From NCBI RefSeq assembly GCF_000620625.1, contig NZ_JIAW01000011.1, positions 1 through 64,000 of the forward strand: a stretch of DNA of 64,000 bases, written 5' to 3'. The stretch is from Mycobacterium sp. URHB0044 (GTDB lineage: Bacteria; Actinomycetota; Actinomycetes; Mycobacteriales; Mycobacteriaceae). Below the pieces are notes generated by a model. The model saw only the letters and a program-made list of their open reading frames with translations. It searched no databases and was not told the DNA's origin. Every line of letters begins with the position of its first letter. The first letter of the stretch is position 1. This document shows positions 16,594 to 25,288 of the stretch, in pieces. A program made the position numbers and the translations under genes.

Positions 16594-17499
16594 CGCCGCG
16601 GTGGCTGCCGTGCACGCGGCCGCCCCGGCGACGTGGACGGCAACGAGCGCGGCAGGCACGCCCGTGAAGAACTGCACGGCGCCGACGAGACCCTGCGCGC
16701 AGACGAGCGCCACCAGCACGGCCCAGCGCAGCCCGACGGGCCGCGGCGCGCGCACCGCGAGAAGTGCGAAACCCGTGGCGACGACGAGCGACAGGTACGC
16801 GATCAACAGCGTCGAGTGCAGGTGCACCAATGTGGTGATCTCGACCTGCAACCGCGGCACGGGCTGTTCGACGCTCTTGTCGCCGGCATGCGGCCCAGCA
16901 CCCGTCACCAGCGTTCCGGTGACGAGTACGGCCGAGAGCGTGACGGCGATGAGCACGGTCAACCAGCGCAACGGCTTCGGCACGCGCAGCGCGGGGACCC
17001 CGTCATCGGATTCGCCGATCTTCACGTACAGCAGCACCGCGAGCCAGACCATCGTCATCGAGGCGATGAGGTGGATCGCGACGGTCCACCACAGCAGCCC
17101 GGTCAGCACCGTGATTCCGCCGATCACCGCCTGCACGACCGTCGAGGCGGGCATCAGCCAGGCGTAGAACAGGACCTCGCGGCGGCGGCGGGCACGCGTC
17201 ACCGTGAGCACCGCCAGCGCCGCGGTGAGCACGACGAGGAAGGTGATCATCCGGTTGCCGAACTCGACGGCCTGATGGATCACTGGGACCTCGGCGACGG
17301 GGACCGGCGTGAAGCTGCCGGGGAAGCATTGCGGCCACGTGGGGCAGCCGAGGCCGGATGCGGTTACGCGGACGATCGCGCCGGTGACGGCGATGCCGCC
17401 CTGAGTCAGAATGACCGCGAATGCCACCAGCCGCTGCGTCCGCAGGCTCGGCATCGGCAGCACGTCCACCAGTCGCAGCAACAACCGTCCGACGGGCAT
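16543..17499 (-). CDS. ctaA: heme A synthase
   Basis: 318 aa from the ATG at 17499 (324 from an upstream start at 17517). COX15/CtaA-family membrane protein with about eight helices that oxidises the heme O methyl group to make heme A for cytochrome c oxidase. The extracellular cysteine pair in GLGCPTWPQCFPG, the histidines in VIHQAVEFGNRM and TLVHLHSTLLIAY, and GPHAGDKS are family hallmarks. M. tuberculosis Rv1456c, long annotated as an antibiotic-transport protein, occupies the same place and is CtaA-like. A BlaI-like dyad lies 21 bp upstream of the start. Its C-terminal codons overlap the ATP-grasp gene. Confidence 0.93.
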   Translation of the reverse strand: MPVGRLLLRLVDVLPMPSLRTQRLVAFAVILTQGGIAVTGAIVRVTASGLGCPTWPQCFPGSFTPVPVAEVPVIHQAVEFGNRMITFLVVLTAALAVLTVTRARRRREVLFYAWLMPASTVVQAVIGGITVLTGLLWWTVAIHLIASMTMVWLAVLLYVKIGESDDGVPALRVPKPLRWLTVLIAVTLSAVLVTGTLVTGAGPHAGDKSVEQPVPRLQVEITTLVHLHSTLLIAYLSLVVATGFALLAVRAPRPVGLRWAVLVALVCAQGLVGAVQFFTGVPAALVAVHVAGAAACTAATAALWASMRERAEPEPVER

Positions 17500-17520
17500 C
17501 GCCCGATCGTAGAGCATCCC

Positions 17521-17537
17521 AACTACGACCTGTAGTA
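17521..17537 (-). promoter_or_regulatory. BlaI/CopY-like dyad upstream of ctaA
   Basis: On the minus strand the 17 bp read TACTACAGGTCGTAGTT: a perfect TACTACA half, a 3-nt spacer and a 5-of-7 match to TGTAGTA. The geometry is the same as the ctaB site at 13227-13243. It sits in the short gap between the ABC permease stop and ctaA. I recall that M. tuberculosis BlaI has a target near this locus, but cannot confirm it here. Confidence 0.5.
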
Positions 17538-17560
17538 GTGGGAGTCGCTGGTGACCGTGC

Positions 17561-18334
17561 TCAGGTGAAGCGGAACCAGCGCAGCGCGGCTACCGCCGCC
17601 ACGCCGCCCCACACCGCGAGCACCGCGATGCCGAACCAGTCCACGGACGGCGTCATCGCTTGCGTCAGCGCCTCGGTCAGCGCGCCGGATGGCGTCAGCC
17701 TCGCCACCCATTGCACGCCGTGCGAGACCATGCCGCCGCCGAGGGTCAGCGCGCCGAGGCCCGCGAAGACGAACCACAGCAGGTTGGCCACCGCCAGCAC
17801 GATCTCCGCGCGCAGGGTGCCGCCGAGCAGCAGGCCCAGCGCGGCGAACCCGGCGGTGCCGAGCGCGATGATCACCGCGCCAAGGGCCAGCCCCGCGATT
17901 GCGGGCCGCCAGCCCAGCGCAAACCCGATGGCGCCCAACAGAATCGACTGCAGGAAAACGACCGTGACCACGGCAAGCGACTTGCCCGCGATGATGCCCC
18001 ACACCGGAAGGGCCGTGGCGCCCAGTCGTTTCAGTGCGCCGTAGCGCCGGTCGAACGCCACAGCGATGGCCTGACCGGTGAAGGCCGTCGAGATCACCGC
18101 GAGTCCCATGATCGCCGGCGCGAACGTGGCCGCCCGGTTGTCCCCGAACGAGCCAAGCGGCAGCAATGTCAGGCCCACCAGCAGTGTGATCGGGATGAAC
18201 ATCGTCAGCAGCAGCTGTTCGCCGTTGCGCAGCAGCAGCTTCAGCTCCAGGCCGAACTGCGCGGTCAGCATCTTGGGCACCGTCGCGGGCCGCGGGTCCG
18301 GGGTGAAGGTGCCCGCGGCGAAGCGCTCGGTCAT
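17561..18334 (-). CDS. ABC-2 type transporter permease
   Basis: 257 aa integral membrane protein with about six hydrophobic helices, in ABC-2 permease order: a cytoplasmic amphipathic start (LTAQFGLELKLLLRNGEQLLLTMFIPI), then a long second helix, a conserved cytoplasmic segment (AFDRRYGALKRLGATALPVWGIIAGK) and four further helices. It should pair with the ATPase at 18432-19364 to form an exporter; the substrate is unknown. The M. tuberculosis equivalents are Rv1457c and Rv1458c. A 97-bp gap with a strong hairpin separates the two genes. ctaA lies 61 bp downstream, which suggests co-transcription and a possible heme-related role, but this is only context. Confidence 0.9.
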   Translation of the reverse strand: MTERFAAGTFTPDPRPATVPKMLTAQFGLELKLLLRNGEQLLLTMFIPITLLVGLTLLPLGSFGDNRAATFAPAIMGLAVISTAFTGQAIAVAFDRRYGALKRLGATALPVWGIIAGKSLAVVTVVFLQSILLGAIGFALGWRPAIAGLALGAVIIALGTAGFAALGLLLGGTLRAEIVLAVANLLWFVFAGLGALTLGGGMVSHGVQWVARLTPSGALTEALTQAMTPSVDWFGIAVLAVWGGVAAVAALRWFRFT

Positions 18335-18357
18335 GCCACCGTCCCACTCCCACTCGC

Positions 18358-18413
18358 CGAGACTGCTGGGAGATCGCGATTTTGCACGATTTCGCGATCT
18401 GCCAGCAGTCTCG
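18358..18413. repeat. long inverted repeat (22-bp arms, 12-nt loop) between ABC transporter genes
   Basis: The left arm 18358-18379 (CGAGACTGCTGG then GAGATCGCGA) and right arm 18392-18413 are reverse complements except for one position; the loop is TTTTGCACGATT. It lies in the 97-bp gap between the ATPase stop and the permease start. It could be an mRNA hairpin that protects or attenuates the transcript, or a REP/MITE-like dispersed palindrome. It has no T-run after it on either strand, so it is not a classic terminator. Confidence 0.75.
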
Positions 18414-18431
18414 ATGCTTGCGAGGTGGCGT

Positions 18432-19364
18432 TCACGGGCGAAGCTCCCGTCCGGTCAGATCGAGGAAGACGTCCTCGAGGCTGCGCTGCTCGACGCGCAT
18501 GTCGGTGGCCAGCACGTTGAGCCGCGCGCACCACGCCGTCACCGTAGCCAGCACCTGCGGGTCGACGTGACCCTCGACCAGATACTCGCCGGGCATCGTC
18601 TCGATGGCCTTGTAGCTCTCGGGAAGAGCCGAAATGAGCAGGGAAAGATCGAGTTTCGGGGGAGCGGAGAAGCGCAGCTGATTCTCGGCGCCGCGGCCCA
18701 TCAGTTCGGCGGGGGTTCCGGTGGCCACCGCTACGCCGTGGTCGATGATCATCAGCCGGTCGGCCAGCTGCTCGGCCTCGGTGAGCTGGTGGGTGGTGAG
18801 GACGACGGTGACGCCGTCGCGGCGAAGGCCATCGATCAACTCCCACACGACGATTCGGGCGTGTGCGTCCATGCCCGCGGTCGGCTCGTCGAGGAATACC
18901 AGCTCGGGCCTGCCGACCACCGCGCAGGCCAGTGCGAGGCGTTGCTGTTGGCCGCCAGAGAGCCGCCGGTAGGTGGTACGGGCCGACTCCGTCAGGCCGA
19001 GGACGTCCATCAGCCACGCCGGGTCGAGCGGGTTGGCGGAGTACGCGGCGACCAGGTCGAGCATCTCGCCGGCCCGCGCCGCCGGATAGCCGCCGCCGCC
19101 CTGCAGCATGACGCCGATGCGCTCGCGCAGCCGGGCGTTGTCGGCGACGGGATCGAGCCCGAGGATCTCGATGCTGCCCGCGTCGGGCCGGATGAAGCCC
19201 TCGCACATCTCGACGGTGGTGGTCTTACCCGCACCGTTCGGCCCGAGAAGCGCGAATATCTCGGCGCGCTGCACGTCGAGGTCGAGCCCGTCCACCGCCG
19301 TCGTCGACCCGTACCGCTTCGTCACGCCGCGCAGCAGCACGACGGCATCGGAACGGGAGCTCAC
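18432..19364 (-). CDS. ABC transporter ATP-binding protein (DrrA-like)
   Basis: 310 aa, one nucleotide-binding domain plus a C-terminal extension of about 80 residues, the DrrA/CcmA-like type that partners ABC-2 permeases. Walker A is LLGPNGAGKTTTVEM near residue 40, the Q-loop is MLQGGGGYP, the signature is RLSGGQQQRLALA near 135, Walker B with D-loop is LVFLDEPTAGMD, and the H-loop is TTHQ. The GTG start overlaps the mptB stop by 4 nt, so translation may be coupled to mptB. It hydrolyses ATP to drive the permease downstream. Substrate unknown. Confidence 0.93.
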   Translation of the reverse strand: MSSRSDAVVLLRGVTKRYGSTTAVDGLDLDVQRAEIFALLGPNGAGKTTTVEMCEGFIRPDAGSIEILGLDPVADNARLRERIGVMLQGGGGYPAARAGEMLDLVAAYSANPLDPAWLMDVLGLTESARTTYRRLSGGQQQRLALACAVVGRPELVFLDEPTAGMDAHARIVVWELIDGLRRDGVTVVLTTHQLTEAEQLADRLMIIDHGVAVATGTPAELMGRGAENQLRFSAPPKLDLSLLISALPESYKAIETMPGEYLVEGHVDPQVLATVTAWCARLNVLATDMRVEQRSLEDVFLDLTGRELRP

Positions 19365-21079
19365 GGGGATTCAGCGTAGGCGTCCGGCTTTGGCACCGGT
19401 GTTGCCGGTGGCCCAGACACCGGCCCGGAAACGGTGCCGACCGGCGGCCCGGCGCCGTTGGTGTCCGGCAGTGGCCGCCACGGCAGCCTGCGGTAGGTGA
19501 TGGCGATGAGGATCGCGACGATGACCGCGCTCGCGAGCGTCGCGTCGACGATCTGGAACAAGGCGAACCGGTCGCCGTTGGCCGTCGGCCCGAAGATGCC
19601 CACGACCAGCGTGATCGCGATGGTGGTGCCGCGGAAGCCGGGTCGCGTCGCCCAGGCGGCCAACGGGATGATCGCCCACAGCAGGTACCACGGCTGCACC
19701 ACGGGGAACAGCAGCACGGTGGCGCCCAGTGCGACGCCGAGTCCGCCGACCGGGTGCAGCCGTCCGCGCAGCACGGCCAGCAGCAGGTACGAGACCAGAA
19801 TTGCGATGATGATCACACCGATGGCGCGGGTGAGGCCGAGGACCGCGGTGGTGTGGTCGCCGAGCCCGAGCAGGATGCCCACCTGACCCGTGCCGAGCGC
19901 GAGCAGCGTCGGTGGCGACATCCACGACCGCACGACGTTGGCCGTGCCCAGCGTGAACACCCAGCCGAAGCCAAGGCCGCTGGCCCAGCCGACCAGCGCG
20001 ATCACCGCCAGTGACACGGCGGCCAGCGACCCGCCCGCGATGAAGAACGCCTTCAGGGTGCCGCCCCACCGGCATGCCAGCGCCATCGCCACGAACCCGA
20101 TGGCCAGCAGCGACGGCAGCTTCACCTGTGAGGAGAGTGCGATCAGCACCGTGCCCGCGATCAGCATCGACATCGGCTTCCACCGGGCCCACTCGTCACG
20201 GTGGCCGGGCCAGTGCAACGGTCGCGGGACCAGCGGCCGGGCGGCGTCCACACCGCGCAGGGCGAACTCGGTTCCGGCCAGCATCAGGCCCAGCATCAGG
20301 GCCTCGTTGTGGATGCCCGCGACCAGGTGCATGAACAGCAGCGGGTTGCACGGGCCAAGCCACAGCGCGCTGACCTCCGCCACGCCGCACCGCCGCGCCA
20401 ATCGCGGTGTCGCCCAGACGATCAGACCGACGCCCAGCAGGACGATCACGCGGTGGAAGAGCACGGCGGCGACGATGTTGTCGCCGGTGACGGCGGAAAT
20501 GCTGCGGCCGACCCACAGGAACAGCGGGCCGTACGGCGCGGGCGTATCGCGCCACAGGCTGGGGACCGACAGCGTGAAGACGTGATCGAGACCGAGACCC
20601 GGTGCGGGGCCGACGCGGTACGGGTCGAGCCCTAGCCGGGCGATCTGGCTCTGCGCCAGATAGGAGTAGACGTCCTTGCTGTACATCGGCGGCGCGATCA
20701 GCAGCGGCAGTGCCCACAGCAGCAGGGTGCGGTCCAGTTGGCTGCGCGACATGCGGCGGTTGCCGAGGGCGAAGCGGCCCAGCATGAGCCAGGCCAGCGC
20801 CATCATCACCGCGCCGGTGGTGGTCATGGTCAGCGAGACGGTCTGGATGCGGGACGGCAAGTTCAGCAGCCGCACCCCGAAGGTGGGATCCTGGACGACG
20901 GGTCGTGCGCCAGCTCCGAGCGCTCCGATCGCCATCAGCACCGTGCCGGTGGCGCCGAACACCCGGGTGCGACGCAGCGCGGCCACCTCTGCGGCGATGA
21001 GTGGCGATCCGACGGTCGACTCGTCGGCGTGCCAGCGGGCGACGGCCGTGCTGAGGGACCGTAGGCGGGCGGCCATCAC
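19361..21079 (-). CDS. mptB: alpha-(1,6)-mannopyranosyltransferase (GT-C, MptB type)
   Basis: 572 aa polytopic protein with about 13 hydrophobic helices, typical of GT-C glycosyltransferases that use polyprenyl-phosphate mannose outside the membrane. The first large loop carries PPMYSKDVYSYLAQSQIARLG, with the acidic residue expected of the GT-C catalytic site, and LFMHLVAGIHNEALMLG follows. Its place beside the ABC genes and sufR matches M. tuberculosis Rv1459c (MptB), which starts the alpha-1,6-mannan backbone of lipomannan. The start is GTG at 21079 or ATG one codon later. It is divergent from sufR. The C-terminal 35 residues are Pro/Gly-rich and likely disordered. Confidence 0.88.
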   Translation of the reverse strand: MMAARLRSLSTAVARWHADESTVGSPLIAAEVAALRRTRVFGATGTVLMAIGALGAGARPVVQDPTFGVRLLNLPSRIQTVSLTMTTTGAVMMALAWLMLGRFALGNRRMSRSQLDRTLLLWALPLLIAPPMYSKDVYSYLAQSQIARLGLDPYRVGPAPGLGLDHVFTLSVPSLWRDTPAPYGPLFLWVGRSISAVTGDNIVAAVLFHRVIVLLGVGLIVWATPRLARRCGVAEVSALWLGPCNPLLFMHLVAGIHNEALMLGLMLAGTEFALRGVDAARPLVPRPLHWPGHRDEWARWKPMSMLIAGTVLIALSSQVKLPSLLAIGFVAMALACRWGGTLKAFFIAGGSLAAVSLAVIALVGWASGLGFGWVFTLGTANVVRSWMSPPTLLALGTGQVGILLGLGDHTTAVLGLTRAIGVIIIAILVSYLLLAVLRGRLHPVGGLGVALGATVLLFPVVQPWYLLWAIIPLAAWATRPGFRGTTIAITLVVGIFGPTANGDRFALFQIVDATLASAVIVAILIAITYRRLPWRPLPDTNGAGPPVGTVSGPVSGPPATPVPKPDAYAESP

Positions 21080-21139
21080 AGCAGCGTAGCCATTCGCCGT
21101 TGTAAGGGTGGCCTTGCTAGCACGGCTTGCTGAATTCCG

Positions 21140-21156
21140 TCACAATGGTGTTGTGA
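21140..21156 (+). promoter_or_regulatory. sufR: TCACA-N7-TGTGA dyad overlapping the sufR start codon (candidate SufR operator)
   Basis: TCACAATGGTGTTGTGA is a perfect dyad (arms TCACAA and TTGTGA, 5-nt centre). Its right arm contains the sufR GTG at 21153. CACAAT inside it also works as a -10 element 6 nt before the GTG, so the mRNA may be leaderless and the repressor would cover the promoter. Mycobacterial SufR is known to repress its own operon when it carries its cluster. The dyad is seen; that SufR is the binder is inferred. Confidence 0.6.
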
Positions 21157-21905
21157 AATTCCGTTCGGAGACTACGAGCGCGACTGCCGTCGTGCCCGCG
21201 TCCACCGGCGGAGTCGTGCCGACCCCTGACGGCCACACCCGGCAAGCGATCGTCGCGCTGCTCCTCGAGGGCCCCGTCACCGCCGGTCAAATCGGTGAAC
21301 GGCTGGGTATCTCCGCCGCGGGCGTGCGCAGGCACCTCGACGCGCTCACCGACGCGGGCGACGCGGAATCGAACGCCGCGGCCATCTGGCAGCACAACGG
21401 CCGAGGCAGGCCCGCCAAGCGGTACCGGCTCACGGCCGCAGGACGCGCCAAGCTCGGTCACACCTACGACGACCTGGCGATCGCCGCGATGCGGCAGCTG
21501 CGCGAGATCGGCGGCGACGAAGCCATCCAGACGTTCGCGCGCCGTCGCATCGACAAGATCCTGGCCGGGGTGTCCGATGCCGCCGACGGTGACGTCGAGG
21601 GTGCGGCCGACCGGGTCGCGTCCGCGCTGACCGACGCCGGCTACGCCACCACCACCACGCCGGTCACCGGGCCGGTGGGCGGAGTGCAGATCTGTCAGCA
21701 CCACTGCCCGGTGTCGCATGCGGCCGAGGAGTTCCCCGAGCTCTGTGAGGCCGAGCGCGAGGCCTTCGCCGAGATCCTCGGCACGCACGTCCAACGGCTG
21801 GCCACCATCGTCAACGGTGACTGCGCCTGCACCACCCACGTACCGATCAGTCCCGAGAAGCAACTGTCCATCTCGCCCAAGACCCACCAAGGAGCGTCGA
21901 CATGA
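21153..21905 (+). CDS. sufR: SufR, Fe-S cluster-sensing repressor of the suf operon
   Basis: 250 aa from the GTG at 21153. Residues 25-95 form a winged helix (HTRQAIVALLLEGPVTAGQIGERLGISAAGVRRHLDAL has the recognition helix). The C-terminal part carries cysteines C181, C185, C198, C224 and C226, suited to an Fe-S cluster. Family knowledge: holo-SufR represses suf genes and loses repression when its cluster is damaged or iron is short. The frame extends to 21108 without a good start; the GTG lies in a perfect dyad. Its stop overlaps the sufB ATG by 4 nt, which makes it the first gene of sufRBDCSUT. Confidence 0.93.
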   Translation: MKFRSETTSATAVVPASTGGVVPTPDGHTRQAIVALLLEGPVTAGQIGERLGISAAGVRRHLDALTDAGDAESNAAAIWQHNGRGRPAKRYRLTAAGRAKLGHTYDDLAIAAMRQLREIGGDEAIQTFARRRIDKILAGVSDAADGDVEGAADRVASALTDAGYATTTTPVTGPVGGVQICQHHCPVSHAAEEFPELCEAEREAFAEILGTHVQRLATIVNGDCACTTHVPISPEKQLSISPKTHQGAST

Positions 21906-23332
21906 CGACCACACCGGAGACGCAACTCAGCCAAGAGGAGACCATCGCCTCGCTGGGCAACTACGGCTACGGCTGGTCCGACTCGGACGTCGCCGGCGCC
22001 AGCGCACAGCGCGGGCTTTCCGAAGCCGTGGTGCGCGACATCTCGGCGAAGAAGAGCGAGCCCGAGTGGATGCTCGAGGACCGGCTCAAGGCGCTGAAGA
22101 CGTTCTACAAGAAGCCGATGCCGAACTGGGGTTCCAACCTCGAGGGCATCCACTTCGACAACATCAAGTACTTCGTGCGGTCGAGCGAGAAGCAGGCCGC
22201 GACGTGGGACGACCTGCCCGCCGACATCAAGAACACCTACGACCGGCTCGGGATCCCCGAGGCGGAGAAGCAGCGCCTGGTCTCCGGTGTCGCGGCCCAG
22301 TACGAGTCCGAGGTGGTCTACCACTCGATCCGCGAGGACCTGGAGGCGCTCGGCGTCATCTTCCTCGACACCGACTCGGGTCTGCGTGAACACCCCGAGC
22401 TGTTCAAGGAGTACTTCGGCACGGTCATCCCGGCCGGTGACAACAAGTTCTCCGCGCTGAACACGGCGGTGTGGTCGGGTGGCTCGTTCATCTACGTGCC
22501 GAAGGGCGTGCACGTCGACATCCCGCTGCAGGCCTACTTCCGGATCAACACCGAGAACATGGGTCAGTTCGAGCGGACGCTGATCATCGTCGACGAGGGT
22601 GCCTACGTGCACTACGTCGAGGGATGTACCGCGCCGATCTACAAGAGCGACTCGCTGCACTCCGCGGTGGTCGAGATCATCGTGAAGCCCGGCGGACGCT
22701 GCCGCTACACCACCATCCAGAACTGGTCGAACAACGTCTACAACCTGGTCACCAAGCGTGCTCGGGCAGAAGCAGGCGCCACCATGGAGTGGGTCGACGG
22801 CAACATCGGCTCCAAGGTCACCATGAAGTACCCGGCCGTCTGGATGACCGGTGAGCACGCCAAGGGCGAGGTGCTCTCGGTGGCATTCTCGGGCCCGGGC
22901 CAGCACCAGGACACCGGCGCCAAGATGCTGCACCTGGCGCCGAACACGTCGAGCAACATCGTGTCGAAGTCGGTGGCCCGCGGCGGCGGCCGCGCGTCCT
23001 ACCGTGGCCTGGTTCAGGTGAACAAGGGTGCCCACGGCTCCCGTTCCAGCGTGAAATGCGATGCGCTGCTGGTCGATACGATCAGCCGCAGCGACACCTA
23101 CCCGTATGTCGACATCCGTGAGGACGACGTCACGATGGGTCACGAGGCGACGGTGTCGAAGGTCAGCGAGGATCAGCTGTTCTATCTGATGAGCCGCGGC
23201 ATGACCGAGGACGAGGCGATGGCCATGGTGGTGCGTGGCTTCGTCGAGCCGATCGCCAAGGAACTCCCGATGGAGTACGCGCTGGAACTCAACCGACTGA
23301 TCGAGCTGCAAATGGAGGGCGCGGTCGGATGA
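21902..23332 (+). CDS. sufB: Fe-S cluster scaffold subunit SufB (no intein)
   Basis: 476 aa. SufB is the scaffold of the SufBC2D complex on which Fe-S clusters form. Typical segments are YVPKGVHVDIPLQAYFRIN near residue 200, YVEGCTAPIYKSDSLHSAVVE, the beta-helix repeats, SSNIVSKSVARGGGRASYRG, and the C-terminal LMSRGMTEDEAMAMVVRGF helix. The frame is continuous and of normal length. The M. tuberculosis ortholog (Rv1461) is interrupted by an intein; none is present here. It overlaps sufR and sufD by 4 nt each (ATGA), so the operon is tightly coupled. Confidence 0.97.
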   Translation: MTTTPETQLSQEETIASLGNYGYGWSDSDVAGASAQRGLSEAVVRDISAKKSEPEWMLEDRLKALKTFYKKPMPNWGSNLEGIHFDNIKYFVRSSEKQAATWDDLPADIKNTYDRLGIPEAEKQRLVSGVAAQYESEVVYHSIREDLEALGVIFLDTDSGLREHPELFKEYFGTVIPAGDNKFSALNTAVWSGGSFIYVPKGVHVDIPLQAYFRINTENMGQFERTLIIVDEGAYVHYVEGCTAPIYKSDSLHSAVVEIIVKPGGRCRYTTIQNWSNNVYNLVTKRARAEAGATMEWVDGNIGSKVTMKYPAVWMTGEHAKGEVLSVAFSGPGQHQDTGAKMLHLAPNTSSNIVSKSVARGGGRASYRGLVQVNKGAHGSRSSVKCDALLVDTISRSDTYPYVDIREDDVTMGHEATVSKVSEDQLFYLMSRGMTEDEAMAMVVRGFVEPIAKELPMEYALELNRLIELQMEGAVG

Positions 23333-24504
23333 CCCCTCAGAATCTGACGGAGTCATTGGAGGGGCGCACCAAGGGCGAGCTGTTCACGTCGTTCGACGTC
23401 GACGCCTTCGAGGTACCCGGTGGCCGCGACGAACTGTGGCGCTTTACCCCACTCAAGCGGTTGCGCGGATTGCACGACGGCACCGCGGCCGTGACCGGAA
23501 GCGCGCTCATCGAGGTCAGTGACCGCCCCGGTGTGACGGTGGAATCCGTTCGCCGCGGTGACGAACGGCTCGGCCGGGCCGGCGTTCCCGCCGATCGGGT
23601 TGCCGCACAGGCCTTCTCCTCGTTCGACCAGGCGACCATCGTCACCGTGGCGCGGGGTGCGACGCCCGAGCAGCCGATCGAGATCACGCTGACCGGTCCG
23701 GGCGAGGGTGCGACGGCGTACGGCCACCTCCAGATCCGGGTCGAGGAACTGGCGGAGTCCGTGGTCGTCATCGACCAGCGCGGCAGCGGAACCTACGCCG
23801 ACAACATCGAACTCATCGTCGGCGACGCCGCCCGGTTGACCGTGGTGTCGATCTCCGACTGGGCCGACGACGCGGTCTACGTCAGCACTCATCACGCAAC
23901 GCTGGGCAAGGACGCGGTGCTGAGGCACGTCGCGGTCACCCTCGGTGGGGACGTGGTGCGGCTGACTGCTCGGACGCGGTTCGAGGCGCAGGGCGGTGAC
24001 GTCGAAATGCTCGGGCTGTACTTCGCCGACGACGGACAGCACTTCGAGTCGCGCTTGCTGGTCGACCACGCACAGCCGAACTGCCGCTCCAACGTGCTGT
24101 ACAAGGGTGCGCTGCAAGGTGATCCGGACTCCAAGAAGCCCGACGCCCATACCGTCTGGATCGGCGACGTGCTGATCCGCGCGGAGGCCACCGGCACCGA
24201 CACCTACGAGGCGAACCGCAACCTGGTGCTCACCGACGGCGCCCGCGCCGACTCGGTGCCCAACCTCGAGATCGAGACGGGCGAGATCCGCGGAGCCGGA
24301 CACGCCAGCGCCACGGGGCGTTTCGACGACGAGCAGCTGTTCTACCTGCGTGCCCGCGGCATTCCCGAAGACCAGGCCCGACGGCTGGTGGTGCGCGGCT
24401 TCTTTGGCGAGATCATCGCCAAGATCGCCGTGCCCGACATCCGCGAGCGCCTCACCGACGCCATCGAACACGAACTAGCGATTACCGAATCGAGAATCAA
24501 CTGA
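23329..24504 (+). CDS. sufD: Fe-S assembly scaffold subunit SufD
   Basis: 391 aa. SufD is a SufB paralog that completes the SufBC2D scaffold and helps bring in iron. The N-terminus shows the RDELWRFTPLKRLRG segment of SufD proteins. The middle is a beta-helix (AYGHLQIRVEELAESVVVI, LTVVSISDWADDAVY). The C-terminal end has GRFDDEQLFYLRARGIPEDQARRLVVRGFF, the shared SufB/SufD helical tail. ATG overlaps the sufB stop; sufC starts 2 nt after this stop. Length and order are normal for actinobacteria. Confidence 0.96.
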   Translation: MTPQNLTESLEGRTKGELFTSFDVDAFEVPGGRDELWRFTPLKRLRGLHDGTAAVTGSALIEVSDRPGVTVESVRRGDERLGRAGVPADRVAAQAFSSFDQATIVTVARGATPEQPIEITLTGPGEGATAYGHLQIRVEELAESVVVIDQRGSGTYADNIELIVGDAARLTVVSISDWADDAVYVSTHHATLGKDAVLRHVAVTLGGDVVRLTARTRFEAQGGDVEMLGLYFADDGQHFESRLLVDHAQPNCRSNVLYKGALQGDPDSKKPDAHTVWIGDVLIRAEATGTDTYEANRNLVLTDGARADSVPNLEIETGEIRGAGHASATGRFDDEQLFYLRARGIPEDQARRLVVRGFFGEIIAKIAVPDIRERLTDAIEHELAITESRIN

Positions 24505-24506
24505 TC

Positions 24507-25277
24507 ATGACCACACTCGAAATCAAGGACCTGCACGTCTCCGTCACCTCCGCCGACGAGGGCGACATCCCCATCCTCAAGGGCGTCGACCTCACCGTGC
24601 GCTCGGGCGAGACCCATGCGGTGATGGGCCCCAACGGTTCCGGCAAGTCGACGCTGTCCTACGCGATCGCCGGGCACCCGAAGTACGTCGTGACGTCGGG
24701 GTCGATCACCCTGGACGGCGAGAACGTCCTGGACATGAGCGTCGACGAACGCGCACGGGCCGGCCTGTTCCTCGCCATGCAGTACCCGATCGAAGTACCC
24801 GGCGTCTCGATGTCGAACTTCCTGCGCACGGCCGCCACGGCGGTCCGCGGCGAGGCACCCAAGCTGCGGCACTGGGTCAAGGAGGTCAAGACCGCGATGA
24901 CCGACCTCGACATCGACCCGGCGTTCTCCGAACGCAGTGTCAACGAAGGGTTCTCGGGTGGCGAGAAGAAGCGCCACGAAATCCTGCAACTCGGTCTGCT
25001 GAAGCCCAAGATCGCGATCCTCGACGAAACCGACTCCGGTCTGGACGTCGACGCGCTGCGCATCGTCAGCGAAGGCGTCAACCGCTACGCCGAGGCGGAG
25101 CACGGCGGCGTCCTGCTGATCACCCACTACACCCGCATCCTGCGCTACATCCAGCCGCAGTTCGTGCACGTGTTCGTCGGCGGCCGGATCATCCAGTCCG
25201 GTGGGCCCGAGCTCGCCGACGAGCTGGAAGAGAACGGCTACGAGCGCTTCACGCAGGCCGCGGCCAGCGGAGCCTGA
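24507..25277 (+). CDS. sufC: Fe-S assembly ATPase SufC
   Basis: 256 aa soluble ABC-type ATPase that dimerises on SufB and SufD and drives their rearrangement during cluster assembly. Walker A is MGPNGSGKSTLSYA near residue 38, the signature is GFSGGEKKRHEILQL near 152 (the SufC form, with KKR after SGGE), Walker B/D-loop is IAILDETDSGLDVDAL, and the H-loop is ITHYTRIL. It begins at an ATG 2 nt after sufD. The gene order sufB-D-C-S-U-T is the conserved actinobacterial arrangement. Confidence 0.97.
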   Translation: MTTLEIKDLHVSVTSADEGDIPILKGVDLTVRSGETHAVMGPNGSGKSTLSYAIAGHPKYVVTSGSITLDGENVLDMSVDERARAGLFLAMQYPIEVPGVSMSNFLRTAATAVRGEAPKLRHWVKEVKTAMTDLDIDPAFSERSVNEGFSGGEKKRHEILQLGLLKPKIAILDETDSGLDVDALRIVSEGVNRYAEAEHGGVLLITHYTRILRYIQPQFVHVFVGGRIIQSGGPELADELEENGYERFTQAAASGA

Positions 25278-25288
25278 GGGGACGCGTC

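Noticed and set aside
18358..18413. Rho-independent terminator
   Set aside because: The hairpin is strong, but no T-run follows on either strand and it lies between two genes of one transporter.
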